Positions 43,263 through 55,884 of a stretch of 64,000 bases of DNA are shown piece after piece. Source of the DNA: Cristatella mucedo (lineage: Eukaryota; Bryozoa; Phylactolaemata; Cristatellidae); contig WPIO01000076.1 in assembly GCA_009760855.2 (NCBI GenBank), positions 231,001 through 295,000 on the forward strand. The letters are read 5' to 3'. Position 1 is the stretch's first letter, and each line of letters begins with the position of its first letter. A model generated the notes under the pieces. That model did not search any database. It had not been told where the DNA came from and saw only the letters and a list, made by a program, of their open reading frames with translations. A program made the translations under genes and the position numbers.

Positions 43263-44257
43263 GAGCATGTATGCAATGCAGTTCTATTGCACCGATTGAG
43301 CTTGGCCACTGACATGAAACCAGAGACTGCTCGGGAAGTAGTGATAGCAGGTTTTTAGAAGGGCGATATTCAATTATGCGATGCTGTGGGGAGAGACCGA
43401 GAGACGGTCAAGGAGTAAGGCAGCTAGGAAATGAAGACGAGCCTGGTGCCTGACGACCTTTGTGGATCATTATCAGTCCCCCACACCACAAGGTGTCATT
43501 GACGTGAATTCTTACATAAAAATTAACTGATATGACGACATTAGCAACACATTCATGACAATCAGATAAGTGCCATACGTAATGACGATTTTTTTTGCTC
43601 TTTATCGTGTCCGAAGCATGCCTGTCCAACCGGGTCCTATTATACGATGTACGATGGCCAGTTAACAGCTAGCAGGTGACATCCAGCAGGCTTTGCTTCA
43701 CTTGAGGGAGCTCTGCTCTCCTTGCATCATACTCCCTGTCCCCATTCACACAGCACTCATCGATGGCAATTAGCACTTACAGCAGAAAAATGTGAGGACA
43801 TTTAATTCGAATAGGATAAGAACCTACTGTACTCACTTTCGTGCACAATTTAATTCTGCCTAGTCCTGCACCTCGGCGAACCTGTGTCATTGGCCAAGCA
43901 GAGGGCAGTAGCAGAGACCATAAGGATTAACACCGGATAGACGCATGGGGCACGATAAACCTTGCATCAAAGCTCTTGCGTTCTTCACTATAGCAAGGAA
44001 TCGGAATAACTGTGTGCTGTTTTGTGTACATTGGGCAAGGACCATATTAATTTCTGCACCCCTCTGGATCTCTGGAACAATCGTTTCGATCGACAGATCC
44101 TATGGCCAACGTTCTGCGTTTTTTATTAGTTTAGCAGTACTTGTTTTTCGTGCTAGGTCTGTTTCTAAAAGAACTATCCAAGTTCAGTGTCTTTCACCAC
44201 AACACTGCAGTGCCTTTAATTGGCTAATTATCTCTTAGGCCTGGTCGGAACTATAAT
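43263..44257. other. unassigned
   Basis: No gene or repeat family recognised. Confidence 0.3.
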
Positions 44258-44315
44258 GTTTATCGTACGTAAAGTACCTAGAAATAGATTTAGTTCTCTG
44301 AGGGCCCCATAGGTT
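44258..44315 (+). mobile_element. L2-like tail remnant
   Basis: CGTAAAGTACCTAGAAATAGATTTAGTTCTCTGAGGGC without an ATT run. Confidence 0.6.
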
Positions 44316-45040
44316 ACGTTCATGCCCGGCATATTGCCACGACAAGAGAACCCCAGCAGAAAAACCAAGGCCTTAATTAAATCTTGTCAATAAAACCAAG
44401 GTCATGATGAAATAAGAAAGATGCATAATAAATGGAAGAGCTGCTTAGCGATTTTAATGCACCTCTCCATTTAATCGAAATATTCCATCCCATGTTTGCT
44501 GGCTCATACGCCTTCAAAGTATGAGTACACTGACTTTCATTTCAGCAGTAATCAATCCTTTACGCAACCAATCATGATAAACTTCGGGAAACTTGGTAGT
44601 GTACGAGTATAAGCAAGGCAATTGACAACGTTATTAAATAAAGAAAACGAGCGTGTCATTCGTGGCTCTCTGAATTTAATTGAACTGGGCTGTTTTGTCT
44701 TATCAAAGTATTAATGCGGTCAGTTTCCGGAGTTGAACCTGGGCACCCTGCCTATTAAGACCAACTCCTTCAGGCAATTCCAAATAGCCCCTCGTGTACA
44801 CTGAATGTTGCCACAATGAATGCAAGAACGGCCGGAGCATCAACATCAAAGAGTCGGGAAATATGGGAGCCAGAAACCACAGCAGTTGACGACCTGCTTC
44901 ATCCAATACCATCGCAGACAAGAGCAGAGCAGAGATCTTAGCACATCCGGAGTGGACGGCCAAGAAAGGCCAGCTCGGCATGAGACAGTCGGTTGCTAAA
45001 GCAGTGCATCGCTGCCGCCGAGCTGGACAAACGTTGGAAA
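44316..45040. other. unassigned
   Basis: No gene or repeat family recognised. Confidence 0.3.
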
Positions 45041-45123
45041 TCCACGGCAAGTGCAAAGTATAAAGTGCTTAGAGAGAGATTAAGTTATCTGAGGGTGCTA
45101 TACAAATGATTATTATTATCATA
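45041..45123 (+). mobile_element. L2-like tail
   Basis: TATAAAGTGCTTAGAGAGAG, ATTAAGTTATCTGAGGGTGC and TATACAAATG, then ATTATTATTATC. Confidence 0.8.
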
Positions 45124-45518
45124 AGTGGGGTTGTAAGCTATGTCAACGCTTGAGGCAATGCTGATAACTGCTAAGAGTTGCACTCTTTTCAAACTTACCA
45201 TCCACTAAGTCATAAGTCACTAAGTCACCACTTTCGCGGTCGAGCTATTCTTCCTCTTTAGAGTGCCTTACACATGGAGATACGCAAGGAAAGACTGTGA
45301 TGCTGATACTGCTGCTGATTGCTGCAGCTCGAGTGTCTGGGAAACTAGCATCGTTGAAAGACGAATACGCACTGACAGTGGTGGCTTTGAGCTGGTAATA
45401 AAAGGAAAACTCAATTGAGTCACCATTTATTAGTGAGATATATATATATATATATAATTCATTTATTTTTAGAATATGAAATATTCAGTTGAAATATAAT
45501 TAAATGTGGTTTATTTGC
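45124..45518. other. unassigned
   Basis: No gene recognised; an 18-bp TA run at 45438-45457. Confidence 0.3.
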
Positions 45519-45641
45519 ACAGCCACTAAGAGAACTTAATCTCAATCCAGACGCTGTACATATGGCGACGAAGGGCTCGACCCCACGACCATGGTCTATA
45601 AAGGTGAGCACCTTAGCCCTTGGCCAAACTAGTTCGGCTGA
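45519..45641 (-). mobile_element. SINE-1 copy, diverged
   Basis: Inverted: tail hairpin (CTAAGAGAACTTAATCTC), GACGCTGTACATATGGC, B-box GGCTCGACCCC (as plus-strand text) and A-box region CCTTGGCCAAACTAG. Confidence 0.75.
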
Positions 45642-48429
45642 CTCAGCAAGATTACTAAAATAGAAAATGCATCAGGGCAAGCGAATGGACTTTACCAGAC
45701 ATATCATGCTATTGTACTTACTAAGTCTCTGCTTTCGCCCTGGCACGGCCAGGTGATGCACAGCATTACATACGTGGAATTTAAAAGCACACAACGAACT
45801 CTGAAGTGTGCAGATAAGTTGGTCTCAGTAGAGCCGCGATGCCTTGACGCCTATCAATCACGTTATACAACATGTAGTAACGTAACCAGTAGTCGAATGT
45901 TGGTATCTTTTCGCATTTCGAAGCCAACTTTAAAAAGTACGGTCTGAATGCAAAGGTTCTGGAATTTTAGTGACCTGTGCTGAACGACGTCACTTCTACT
46001 GACTTTCGGTCGTGCTCATTCGAGGTCAAGGTTTAGCTACCCATAAAATTTTGGATGCGGGACAAGAAAGCACAAATTTGCTAATTGTGACAAATTATGC
46101 TAATTGTATTGCAGCAGAGCAGTCTAGATGAGCTAAAGAAAAGGCGTTGTCCGACCGCGAAGCCCTTATTTTGGAATCGCTCTACCTTGTTGACTGAGGG
46201 CGCCTACCAGCCAACAGGCCTCCAGAGTCAGTCAGTCGGAGAATCCGAAGCCATCTACGCCAGATAAGCCGCTGGATTGTTTTCTTCGAACGCTCAAAAC
46301 GCCAAGCTATGGTATTATAATTCCTAAAACCATTCAGAACAGAGAAGCCTCCCAAATGCTTGCAAAAATGTGTTTTCATTTTTTACGATTTACACAGGCG
46401 TTGTATCAACTCAGCTTTTCGGGATTGAAATCGTAAATAAAAAACATCATAGCCATGTCAGTGGAGGATTTGTTCGCGGTCGGAAGTAATCTTTGGCCAG
46501 TTTCAGTTTAAGAGGTGGTTTATAAGGCAGTTTGAACTGTAAAGCGTTCACTAGCCCAACCATCTAATTTAAATGCCAATGAGACCATAAACACAGCCAC
46601 TTCATACTGAGGTTGCAAATAGCTGCTGGTTTCTGCCACTTAATAAACCGCTCGCGGCCGGAGCTGGTTAGCAGTCCAATTTGCGTCATATTACTTTCGG
46701 CATCTCTTTCAACTAGCTGACTCCATCAGCCGCTACGGGGCATCTGAGGGCGGGCGCGTCAAACAATTCGATTGAATTGGCATTGGAGCTTCCTTTGGCT
46801 GACGCGGGTTCCAGTTTCTTGCTTATATGAACCGGCACAATTGCTTCTATAAAAGACCAGCCTGAAATTGGGGCCGGATTTCCAGCCTGGCTGACTAAAT
46901 GACCGCTCGCTCGGTCTCGGCCCGGACGGCAGCAATGACGTTACAACCCGCCCCCCCCCCCCCCAGAGAGAGCTTCCCTGGAGTATTCGTAGCGGTCTCA
47001 GTAATACGACCCGGTCGCCCTCCCACCCACACAGGAAGCGCGTCTTCCCATGTTTCAACTTCTCGCGAGCAGATAGATTGACACACTGGTTAGCGGCCAA
47101 TCCATCAAGGGCCAGCAGCCACCCGTGTGCTACGTCACACTCGTACGACACGAACCGCTGGCCCGAAGAGCCTGGCTTATCACTATTTCAAGGACAGGCT
47201 GGCCAAGGCGCCACGGCAGTCGCTTCCCTTGTCAGCATTGCAGAGTTATTTTCAACGAGATTTTGAGTTGTCACCCGGTCCGCTGCTACAAATACGGATG
47301 CCCGAAAGGTACATTCGCCGCTCACTTTGACGTTCCACAAAATCGATATCATTATTGTATTGCCATGAAATCACGTTAATCACAAACACCGATGAATCAG
47401 CAATTATCTAAGCGTTTTTTTAGAGGTACCGAGTTGTTCGAAGAACTATTCTATACCGAATGAAGTGTCTGGTACGACGTTTCAATTTTAAAATATTGAA
47501 CTAATCTCTCAAAAGCTAATGTTTACTTTCTATAGCCTTACCACAGCGAACTTCTCATGTCGGTTCGAGGATCAACTGCGTCCGGACCCATTATTGCCTT
47601 CGTTGTCTTTTTTACTTCTAGCGAGGACAGTGTTTTCATTGATCAGTTTTATACTTTATTCTCTGTGATTTTTGAGAAAGAGATTTCGGAATACTATACC
47701 GGGTCCAATAAACATGTTCAGGCAAGCTAAACTTCGGTGCACTCCTTCGGGAACGATCGCTACTAATCGACACTAATTCTATCCAGAGAGTGGCTGATAA
47801 ATACCGCGGCCTCCTGAGCATGTGCAAGCCATGTGCTCGCCTATCTTCGTATCTACAGTCCGATCAGCCTAACGCGCTGCTACGTACGCCTCTGGCGATC
47901 CAGCCTGTATCGCTTAGAATGTAAGGGGGCGAAGGTGGTCACTGGCTAATCGTGGAGCTATTTTTCAATAGCAATTGCTCAGCTTGCTGCCGCGGAGAAG
48001 GCGCTTAAGTAGTCTTTAAAGAGAGCGACCAGCAGAGGGGCTGAAACGGCTGTAGCACGCCAATCGACAGTGCCAAGCAACAGTACCGAAGCCGGGTAGC
48101 CTCGTACTCACTGGCAGCTAGGCTTGGCAGAAAGATGTGCAACAAATTACCGCAATCCACTCGGAGAGAAAATCGACAGAAAATCGACGGCTCGTAGTTC
48201 AAGTTTTGAGCGAATATTATAATAGACCTTTGATTTTATCAACTTACCAAAATACCGGGTCATTGCCGCTTGCTCATTAGCCACAACCTCCCCTTGAATC
48301 TGCCGAAAATCTACCGGAAATTGGCTTGGCGAAGTTCCAACTTAGATTGCATAGTGCTCTAGGCTATCATTCAAGTGTAACCACAGAGTTGTGTGCCATA
48401 GCGTGTGCGATCTCATGCAATCAATCCAA
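45642..48429. other. unassigned, one exon-like open frame
   Basis: About 2.8 kb without recognised repeats. 47124-47333 (plus) reads SLAYHYFKDRLAK, LPLSALQSYFQRDFELSPG and LLQIRMPER to a stop; composition is protein-like but I cannot name it. A 15-16 bp C-run lies near 46951. Confidence 0.3.
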
Positions 48430-48830
48430 TGCATTCGGCTGCAGTGGCCCAGGCCAATATGGCGGATTGCAGTGGATTGCATGTCGATTGCAATGAATTG
48501 CATGGGAATGCGTGTGCGAAACAGTACGAAATTTTGTGGATACGCTTAAACGAAAGCGTAGTATGATAGGCAATCAAAGTTGAAGCTTTGCATAGCCAAT
48601 TAATGGAGGATTTTCGTCAGATTCAAGTGGAGTAATGTGGATTTCAATAGTGGCAAGCGCCTTCCAAGCTCGTTTGCATGTGAACTCGTGAGCACTGTAG
48701 CACGAAATTTGGAGAATACATTATAAGGACGGTGAACTACAGTGTGCCCTCGAAATAGGAGCTTCGCACAGTCGATTTTCGCCCATTGGAGCGGATTGCA
48801 GTAATACGTTGCATCCGGTATTGACCAACC
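48430..48830. repeat. GATTGCA-rich region, possible diverged duplication
   Basis: GGATTGCA/GATTGCA-type words cluster at 48470-48510 (including the near-palindrome TGCAATGAATTGCA) and recur at 48792. ACAGTACGAAATTTTGTGGATAC (48522) resembles CTGTAGCACGAAATTTGGAGAATAC (48695). This may be a tandem duplication of about 170-190 bp with heavy divergence. Confidence 0.4.
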
Positions 48831-48956
48831 GATAGAACGTGCTTCTGACCCGATTCTAACACTACCTGCTCGGTTAACCAGGTCATGTATCGACACAATC
48901 GTCAAACCTTTTAGGAAATAATGTAAGAAATTTCGTTGCAAACCGTCAAGGTATTT

Positions 48957-49417
48957 GATTTATGTAATGTATCTCCGTCTGTAACTCCACAAGTCATCAA
49001 GACCATGGTGGGTGTTACGCAGGAGAGTTTTTTATTGCACACTAAATCCTAGCTGATTAAACAGCCTCTTTTTGTATAGCGACAGAAGAGCCTGTATGGC
49101 TATCACCACCGCTTGCAGTGGCGATAAAGAATCGCCCACCGCAGGAATCGAACCCACGACCTCGGGACCGAGGTCGTGAAAGCAACCGCCTTACCTAGTG
49201 TGCCATCACGGCTCACCAACTACACTCACAGCCTAAGCGGCTTTCGGTATGCATTCGGTGGCCAACATACTTCGTCTCACGCAACAATGAGAAAGTGGGA
49301 AGCATATAGTCAGGAGAGCAGTTGAGGTAGTGGGTAGCATGGAAGTAGCAGCTCAGGACCACTGAAAAGGATGAGCTATAGTCGGCAGCAGGAGAGTAGT
49401 TGTCATTGCGTAAGATT
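48957..49417 (-). mobile_element. R3 copy split by a SINE-2
   Basis: Minus-strand R3: GTAATGTATCTCCGTCTGTAA, CACAAGTCATCAAGACCATG and GTTACGCAGGAGAGTTTT, then the SINE-2 insertion (49043-49218), then ACTCACAGCCTAAGCGGC, GCAACAATGAGAAAGTGGGAAG, GTGGGTAGCATGGAAGTAGC and GTCATTGCGTAAG. Confidence 0.8.
49043..49218 (-). mobile_element. SINE-2, well-preserved, nested in R3
   Basis: On the minus strand: GAGCCGTGATGGCACACTAGG (A-box region), GTGGGTTCGATTCC (B-box GGTTCGATTCC), GTGGGCGATTCTTTATCGCC (hairpin), CAAGCGGTGGTGATAGCC and GAGGCTGTTTAATCAGCTAGG. The host R3 sequence around the site appears about 7 bp duplicated (TGCACACT / CTACACTC), imperfectly. Confidence 0.9.
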
Positions 49418-49633
49418 TAAACGTACATGATCCTAAGGTTTGTGAGAGGGGCACGTTTCACGTACCCCTACCACCAACACCTACCCAAAGTAGGACAGGT
49501 AACTGCAGCCATGTTTTCATACCAATTCCAACTAATTGTTGATTGCGTATGCTGCTCCTTATACTTCTCTGATAACAATGGGCGACTCACTCAACCACTT
49601 GCCGACTATAGCGGCGACTTATGCGCCTGAGCT

Positions 49634-49721
49634 GGATCCGTCTGTTACGTGAGTGTAGTAAGGGAGAGGGAATAGTGAGATCCGTCTGTTACGTGAGTTT
49701 AGTAAGGGAGAGGGAATAGTA
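49634..49721 (+). repeat. 44-bp tandem duplication
   Basis: Two adjacent 44-bp copies containing GATCCGTCTGTTACGTGAGT and AGTAAGGGAGAGGGAATAGT, differing by one base (GTGTAG versus GTTTAG). Confidence 0.92.
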
Positions 49722-49794
49722 AGGTGAGGAAATGGGAAGTTCAGTGAGCGAACGACTAAATGTAGCCACGGCCCAAATAACAAATAAAAACTGT

Positions 49795-49902
49795 AACATA
49801 ATATAATAACAATAATAACAATAATAGTAACAACGGTAACAGGTAGCTTGTACAGCGCCCGAAGAGAACCAACTTTACCCAGGCGCTTTTCAACTAGTCG
49901 AT
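49795..49902 (-). mobile_element. L2-like tail, minus strand
   Basis: AATAACAATAATAACAATAAT, then TACAGCGCCCGAAGAGAAC and CCCAGGCGCTTTTCAA, the inverted tail with changes in the hairpin. Confidence 0.65.
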
Positions 49903-51109
49903 GCGGCTGACAATCTCGCTTTTTTGGAGATAACGGGTAGTTCGTCGGTGACTAAATAGTATAGAGTAGTGATACAAACTAAATTTGTGAATGTAAATAA
50001 ACATCGGTACCTGCATAAGAGAAAGCAGCTGCGGGAAAACTGTAAGCGAACCGCAAGCCGAATTTACTTAGCCTTAATCCCGCGAAAGTATACTAAAGGA
50101 GCGGTCTTCAAGAAGATCTCGCTTCACTTCATCGGGAATTGAACAGGCAGCCTCCGAAAACTCGAGTTATACGGTCGAGCTATTTTTGATCAAAAATAAT
50201 TGCGTTGGCGAATTATTTTTTTAGAGTGATGGTGGTGGATCTTGTGTCGACATAGTATTACATGCAAACTGATAAATACCACCGCTGTATGGATAGCAAC
50301 AGGATACAATGATAGTGCAGGCAGTACGATACGCAGGTCATGAACACGCTCACCGTGTAAACGTAAAAATCCTGAGGGACGAACACGGAACGAGCAGAAC
50401 GAGCGAGCAAGCAGTCACCGTTTACTGTGAGAGGACTACAAAAACTTGCGGTCGTGTTAGTTAGCAAACACTAGCAAATGCAAACTACTGCCGGCGACAG
50501 CCACCCGGCACCGGCACTTCTTTTTAGTAAATTTATAACTTGTCATTTCATAGGCTGACGGCATATGAAAATTAGGGTTAGAATCAGGCTTCGGTCGGCT
50601 GCTTGCTTGCATAAAGAAATTTCTTTTCGGTTGAATGGCCGGTAACAGCGGTTGGCGTAGTCAAGTCTGACGCTTCTCTCGAAACAGAACTCGGGAGAAA
50701 ACGACCAAGGCCATTTTAAAATGCGCTTCCTGAGACACTCAAAATGTTGCTGATACATTAGACAATGTGTAAAGAGCGCTACATCTAGGATCTCACTTGG
50801 TAAACAACTGCAGGCAAGCGCGTGTATGCACATATCTTTGTCGGTAAATCCGCAAAGCCGAGACGACCAGAGTCGGAGCCACAGGAGACATCTAGGGGTC
50901 ATCTAGGTCGTCATCGACGAAATTATGTTCGAATTCCATTCGATGAGCAACTGTCGAGTTCGACTCGAATAAACACTATGATTTAGTTTTATTATTTTTT
51001 ATTAATTTCGGGCCTTGCCCCTACATGAAAATATTGCGGGTCTTGCCCCGACATAAAAATAGCACGTCTTTCCTATAAAATTTAAAATAGTGCGTCTTGC
51101 GTCTCCCTA
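49903..51109. other. unassigned
   Basis: No gene recognised. 50543-50902 is open on the minus strand without homology I can name. Confidence 0.3.
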
Positions 51110-51335
51110 GATAGAAATCCTGGCTCTGCCACTGACGAAGACGTTGGGAAGCAGTTCGGACAGGTAGGCGGAGCAAGAGGATGAAGAGACCTAAAAGTGA
51201 GGGAGAAAACATTGAAATCGACGCACTGCAAGTAGGAAGACATGACTGAGGAGCCGACGAGGTTGCTCGGTGAAGTTCACTCTGGAGCCTGCCACCTAGA
51301 TTTCGTGCAGATGCTCCTGAATGCATGGGCTTTGT
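51110..51335 (-). mobile_element. short L2-like coding fragment
   Basis: Blocks GGACAGGTAGGCGGAGCAAGA, ATGAAGAGACCTAAAAGTGAGG and GAAATCGACGCA match the LTFRSLHSxAPxYLS coding of other copies. CACCTAGATTTCGTGCAGATGCT matches an earlier coding site, with a deletion between. Confidence 0.65.
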
Positions 51336-52572
51336 CTGTTACCCTGATCAGCAAATCCAGCAAAGCCAAAGTTGATTGCAACGATGGGAAGTTTAATATG
51401 GAGCATTTTGCTACATAAGCCGGCTTGCCACATGCGCGGTATATAATTTGCGGCCTTGTAGGCATTACTGTTGAGGTCTTAGTCTGGAGGACTGCTGGGT
51501 CTTAGTCTGGGGGGGGAGTTAGTTCGGAGCTCATACTCATCACTCATACTCATCACGACTCTGCATGCAGGCACTTCTTCATTGCCCACTGCAAATAGAG
51601 CGCTATAAAATTGAGGCAGTTGAATCAGCTGACTATGACTTTTAACTTTTAGCGTCAACAGCTCACTATACGCATACCATAGGAGCTCCGAAATGGTTCT
51701 GGCAGCAGCACATATTAACTGCCACACCGAAATGAACGCTGAGCACTGTGGAGCCAGAAAACCAGCTTCGTGCTATCAGGCAGAGAGGCAAGGTTCCATT
51801 CACGTCCGTCTGAACAATACGTTTGATAAGCTGCAGGTCCGAAATAGTGACAACTAAAACTAAGTGGCAGCCAATCGTACCCTTCGTTGATGAGGCTAGC
51901 AGCCCCAAACCCGCCCCCCCCCCCTCTCCGGGCTCCCATCCTAGATTAACCAGCCTTTTGAGAAATGAAAATCACTTTACACGCCACTAACTCAATCTAA
52001 TCCGCTCTGAGCTTCAGCCCTAGAAGCTGCAGCAGTCCCCCCCCCAGATTCGCGGGAGGGCATCCCCAGGGCAGTGACCATGTACCGGAGGAGCCTACCT
52101 TGGCTGACAATCGGCATCACAGATGACGTGTACATGGTCACATAAGCTAGTCCTATAAAATGGATGGATTGGGCACATGGCCACTACAGTGTGTCCTATA
52201 AAACGGGTCTTCTCACGCGCATCGACAATTGCCAATGAGCAAACGTGGTCGGTAGAAGAGTCAAAATTTCCTTACAGTCGGTCCTCAGTTCACCTGTATT
52301 TCTGATCCTGAATGGAGCTGTAAGTGACATTTCAACCTTTGCATGTGCTCGAAAATAGCCATTAGGCATTAACCGTAGCATAAAGCTCACTCACATATCT
52401 GTAGTACCAAAGTACACAGTACATGTCAGCCTCACAGTGTGCGGTCGTTACCACCTATGGCATTTAGACCTTCGAGTGCAACTCGGCATCTATCGTACTG
52501 CCTTTAGCTCCTACTATCAAGCTGCGAATAGTGGTTCCTGGCAAGTTGATGTTCACATCAACAGACATACAT
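51336..52572. other. unassigned
   Basis: No gene recognised. 52196-52390 is open on the minus strand (about 64 codons) without recognisable homology. C-runs near 51915 and 52037. Confidence 0.3.
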
Positions 52573-52628
52573 ACTTACACACACACATACATACACACAC
52601 ACACAAACACACAAACATACACATTCAC

Positions 52629-52670
<42 letters not shown>
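52573..52670 (+). repeat. CA microsatellite
   Basis: CA array with ATACA interruptions, ending in a pure CA run. Confidence 0.93.
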
Positions 52671-52984
52671 CACTTGTGTGCACACACATGTCCGCTTCTA
52701 CTATTATCTTGCCGATTGAGAAACTTTTTTGTTCGGTAAAGCAGATGTACCAATCCTCGCCCTAGGGTAGCGTTAATTCCTGCTCCGAACAGTCCGCCAG
52801 TGTGGAGGACAACTTAGTTCGATACTAATTCGAGCTCAAGACGAGTTCGAGGGTGACTCGAACCCCGAACGTGCTCAAATCTAAAGGCTAAAACCCCTTC
52901 CTAAGCAAGTGGGCATTCTTTCTAATGTTTCCATCCAGCAAGCTATCATGCTCCGTTGCCATGCTCACATGCACTTACCCACCG

Positions 52985-54493
52985 CCCTGCACTTTTTCCT
53001 ATCAAAGACCCTTGAAAAAGTAGAGACAGACCAACTAAACTCTTACCTTGAAACTTTAAACCTGCCACGTGTGTTCCAGTCTGGTTTTAGAGCTAATCAC
53101 TCCACTGAGTCAGCATTGCTTCGAATGTATAACGACCATGACTTTCTCAGGAATGCAAGGTTAGGCTTAGTCTCTGCTTACTCTGCTCGATCTTTCGGCA
53201 GGGTTGATACTATTGATCACCAAGTCTGTTTCGAGAACCTCTAATTTCGCCTGGGCATTATTGGCACTGCACTGCAATGGTCTAGATCCCATCTCAGTGG
53301 GAGACTCCAGAGTACTAAGTTAAGTAGGCAAAGATATGAGGGACCAATAAAGTGTGGGGTACCTTAGGGTTCTATGCTTGGTTAGCTTTTTTCACAATTG
53401 TTACTCTTCCTCTTACTGATATAATTGCCAAGCACAATCTCGGCTTTGACTTCTATGCGGATGACACACAGCTGCACCTACGGTTCGATACCTCCCAGCC
53501 CTACAGCAGGTCAAACTCTCTCAGAGCTCCCTTGCTGCATGCATTGCTGACATTCCCAATATGGATGGATGGAAGCAAACTTTCTCAAATTGAATGACGA
53601 TAAAACCAACAAACTAGTTAACTCACAGAGGGCTATGCCAGCATATCTGTTCTAGCATCTGCACGAAATCAGGGTGTCTTGTTCTACAGTGACGTTTCCA
53701 CCAGACTACCATAAAGCTCCAGTCAAGTTTGCCTCCCTTTAGTTATGTAAAATTGCAAAAATTCGTGTCTACTTTAAAAGTGACACAAAACCCAAGTTGA
53801 TTCATGCATCGGTGACATCCTGTCTCGACTTCTGTTGCTCACTACTCGAAGGTCTTCCGGCCTGTGCAATCAGACGCCTACAGTTGGTGCAAACCTCTGC
53901 AGCCACGTTTGTCTGTCGTGAGCATCGCAGTTGCCACATTACACCACTTCTCATAGACCTGCATTGGCTCGCAATCAACCAGCACGTCGATTTCAAGGTT
54001 TCGTCACTCAGGTCTCTCCATTCTCCTTCTCCAGTCTACCTTTCAGAGCTAGTCCCCAAACAGGCAAGTCATCGCACCATCTGTTCTTCAGACTCGAATT
54101 ATTTAGCAATGCCTCGAACGAACCCGAAATCCTTTGGAGACCGCGTCTTTAGTTCGTACGCTGCCAAAGCTTGGAACTCCAGACTGATGTCACGACATCC
54201 CCCTAACTTGACAGCATGTAAAAAGGCAGATAAAAGCGAACCTATTTCGCATAGCGTTTGCTGGGTCCTTGGGACTTTTTCTTTGTGTTCTCGTGCATGC
54301 CGACACTGTGCATACTACCACCATCCATATTTGCATGCTGTCATTGTGTATGTTACTATTAACCATATTGTGCATGTCAACTTGTTAACCAGTAATCAGA
54401 TCGTGCTTTCTTCACAACATACGTGAAGAGCAAAGAGAGTTCCTTTGTGGCGCTATACAAAAGCACTATTACTATTATATTATTATTATAGTA
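52985..54493 (+). mobile_element. broken L2-like LINE copy
   Basis: From FFLSKTLEKVETDQLNSYLE through NHSTESALLRMYND, KHNLGFDFYADDTQLHL (catalytic YADD kept), LQLVQTSAATFVCREH, HWLAINQHVDFK and FGDRVFSSYAAKAWN to a 3' UTR and shortened tail with ATT repeats. Several frameshifts and small deletions. Confidence 0.88.
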
Positions 54494-54494
54494 G

Positions 54495-55325
54495 CCAATG
54501 ACCCATCTCGGGGAAACGAGGACGACTGCGAGCAGTCACGCGTCACAATTTTGGGTCCGAACACAAGAGGCTGCCACTGACCTAAACCTTAGGCACCAAC
54601 CCCCTCGGACTCTTCCCTTCGAACCTTCTCGAAACGCCTCCATACAGCGCCGGAACACCACCGTACGTACGTCCACCTTCGGTGAACTCACGCGGAAGCC
54701 AGCCATGCCCCGCTTGACCGCCACCCCCAGGCTGAGGCCGCCAGCTGGCGTGCTTCACGGCGAGCGGCGACCCTCAGGCACAGGCTAGCGCCCGTCCGCC
54801 TCGCTCGCCTGCGGCCGCGTGCGCGCGAACTGCGTCCGCTTACCTCTAAGATCTGTAGCGCCGTCGTTGAACTGGCAGTGCCGATATGTCGGCGCTAATG
54901 ACGGAGAGACAGGGTGCGCCACGAGTCCCCACCGGAGAGCCACTGGGCGCGCGCGCACCTCGCGGCCGACGAGTCGCACAGGGAGGGGGAGGGACAAAGG
55001 CGTAACAGGTCGGCATTTCCGGCGCACGTACGGCGCTGCGGCTGAGACGGCAGTGGCGATAATTGCATTTCCGATCAGCTCCTGCCGAGGCCGCACACCG
55101 AAAGTAAACCCAGAGGCGGCGAGCAATGGACGCCGTCAGCGCCAAGCGGCGTCCCGCCCCGGCTTCGCACCGGCTACCGATGGGTATCACAGCGAGCAGC
55201 TTCGTCTCACTGCATCAGTAAGGATCAAATCCTTATTTCCGCGGCCGCGCCCTTCACCGCACCACCGCTCGGCAGTCTGCTGGCGAGCGGCGAAACGCGC
55301 GAGCCATTAAACGGACCTGCATAGC
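54495..55325. other. GC/CpG-rich block
   Basis: Abrupt switch to CpG-rich sequence with long open frames on both strands (54819-55310 plus; 54785-55126 minus), as expected from composition. It could be a gene 5' region or promoter. No conserved protein recognised. Confidence 0.45.
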
Positions 55326-55734
55326 GGCTGCCGCAACAACTTGTCAGCAGGTCCCGAATTACGATGTTGTCTAACCCTTTTTTAAATAGCTTTACCCTTG
55401 AATCTTACGCTAAGATTTGCTAATTACATTTTTTGTAATTAGTATAGCATACAATCAGTGTGTAGGTATATATTAATGTGTGCATTTGCGTAATTATGTG
55501 TATGTAATTAGTTCATTCGATACCAAACCTTCCTCAACCGCGGCTGCCCTCGAACGCGGACGTTAAAACCGCAGGCTAAGCGGGCGGTAAAACGGCCGGT
55601 GCTGAACGGAGCCCGGCGCTATCGCTTAGGCTTGAGGAGCTATTGCCCAGTTGTGGGCAACTTTGATTGCCGCTCTATTCTTCCGCCTCCTGCATGCATG
55701 GGCACGCTTGGAGCTGACTCTGTGCTTCACTTGC
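55326..55734. other. unassigned, AT-rich then GC-rich
   Basis: No feature recognised. Confidence 0.3.
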
Positions 55735-55880
55735 TACCCTAGCCTAGAAGGTCAAGGTGCTTACTCTTCACAACCGAGGTCACGGGTTCGAATTCTGCAG
55801 TTGGCGATTCTGTATTGCCAACTGCAAGCCGTAGGCAATAGCCGTTTAGGCTCTTCTGCCACTATAAAAAGGAGGCTGCT
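55735..55880 (+). mobile_element. SINE-2 copy
   Basis: AAGGTCAAGGTGCTTACTC head, B-box GGTTCGAATTC, CAGTTGGCGATTC, GCCAACTGCAAGCCG, GGCTCTTCTGCCACTATAAAA and GGCTGCTAAATCAGCTAATA. Confidence 0.82.
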
Positions 55881-55884
55881 AAAT

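Noticed and set aside
54785-55310. A real gene in the CpG-rich block on either strand
   Set aside because: Open frames on both strands overlap and show no conserved motif; GC-rich composition removes stop codons by chance.
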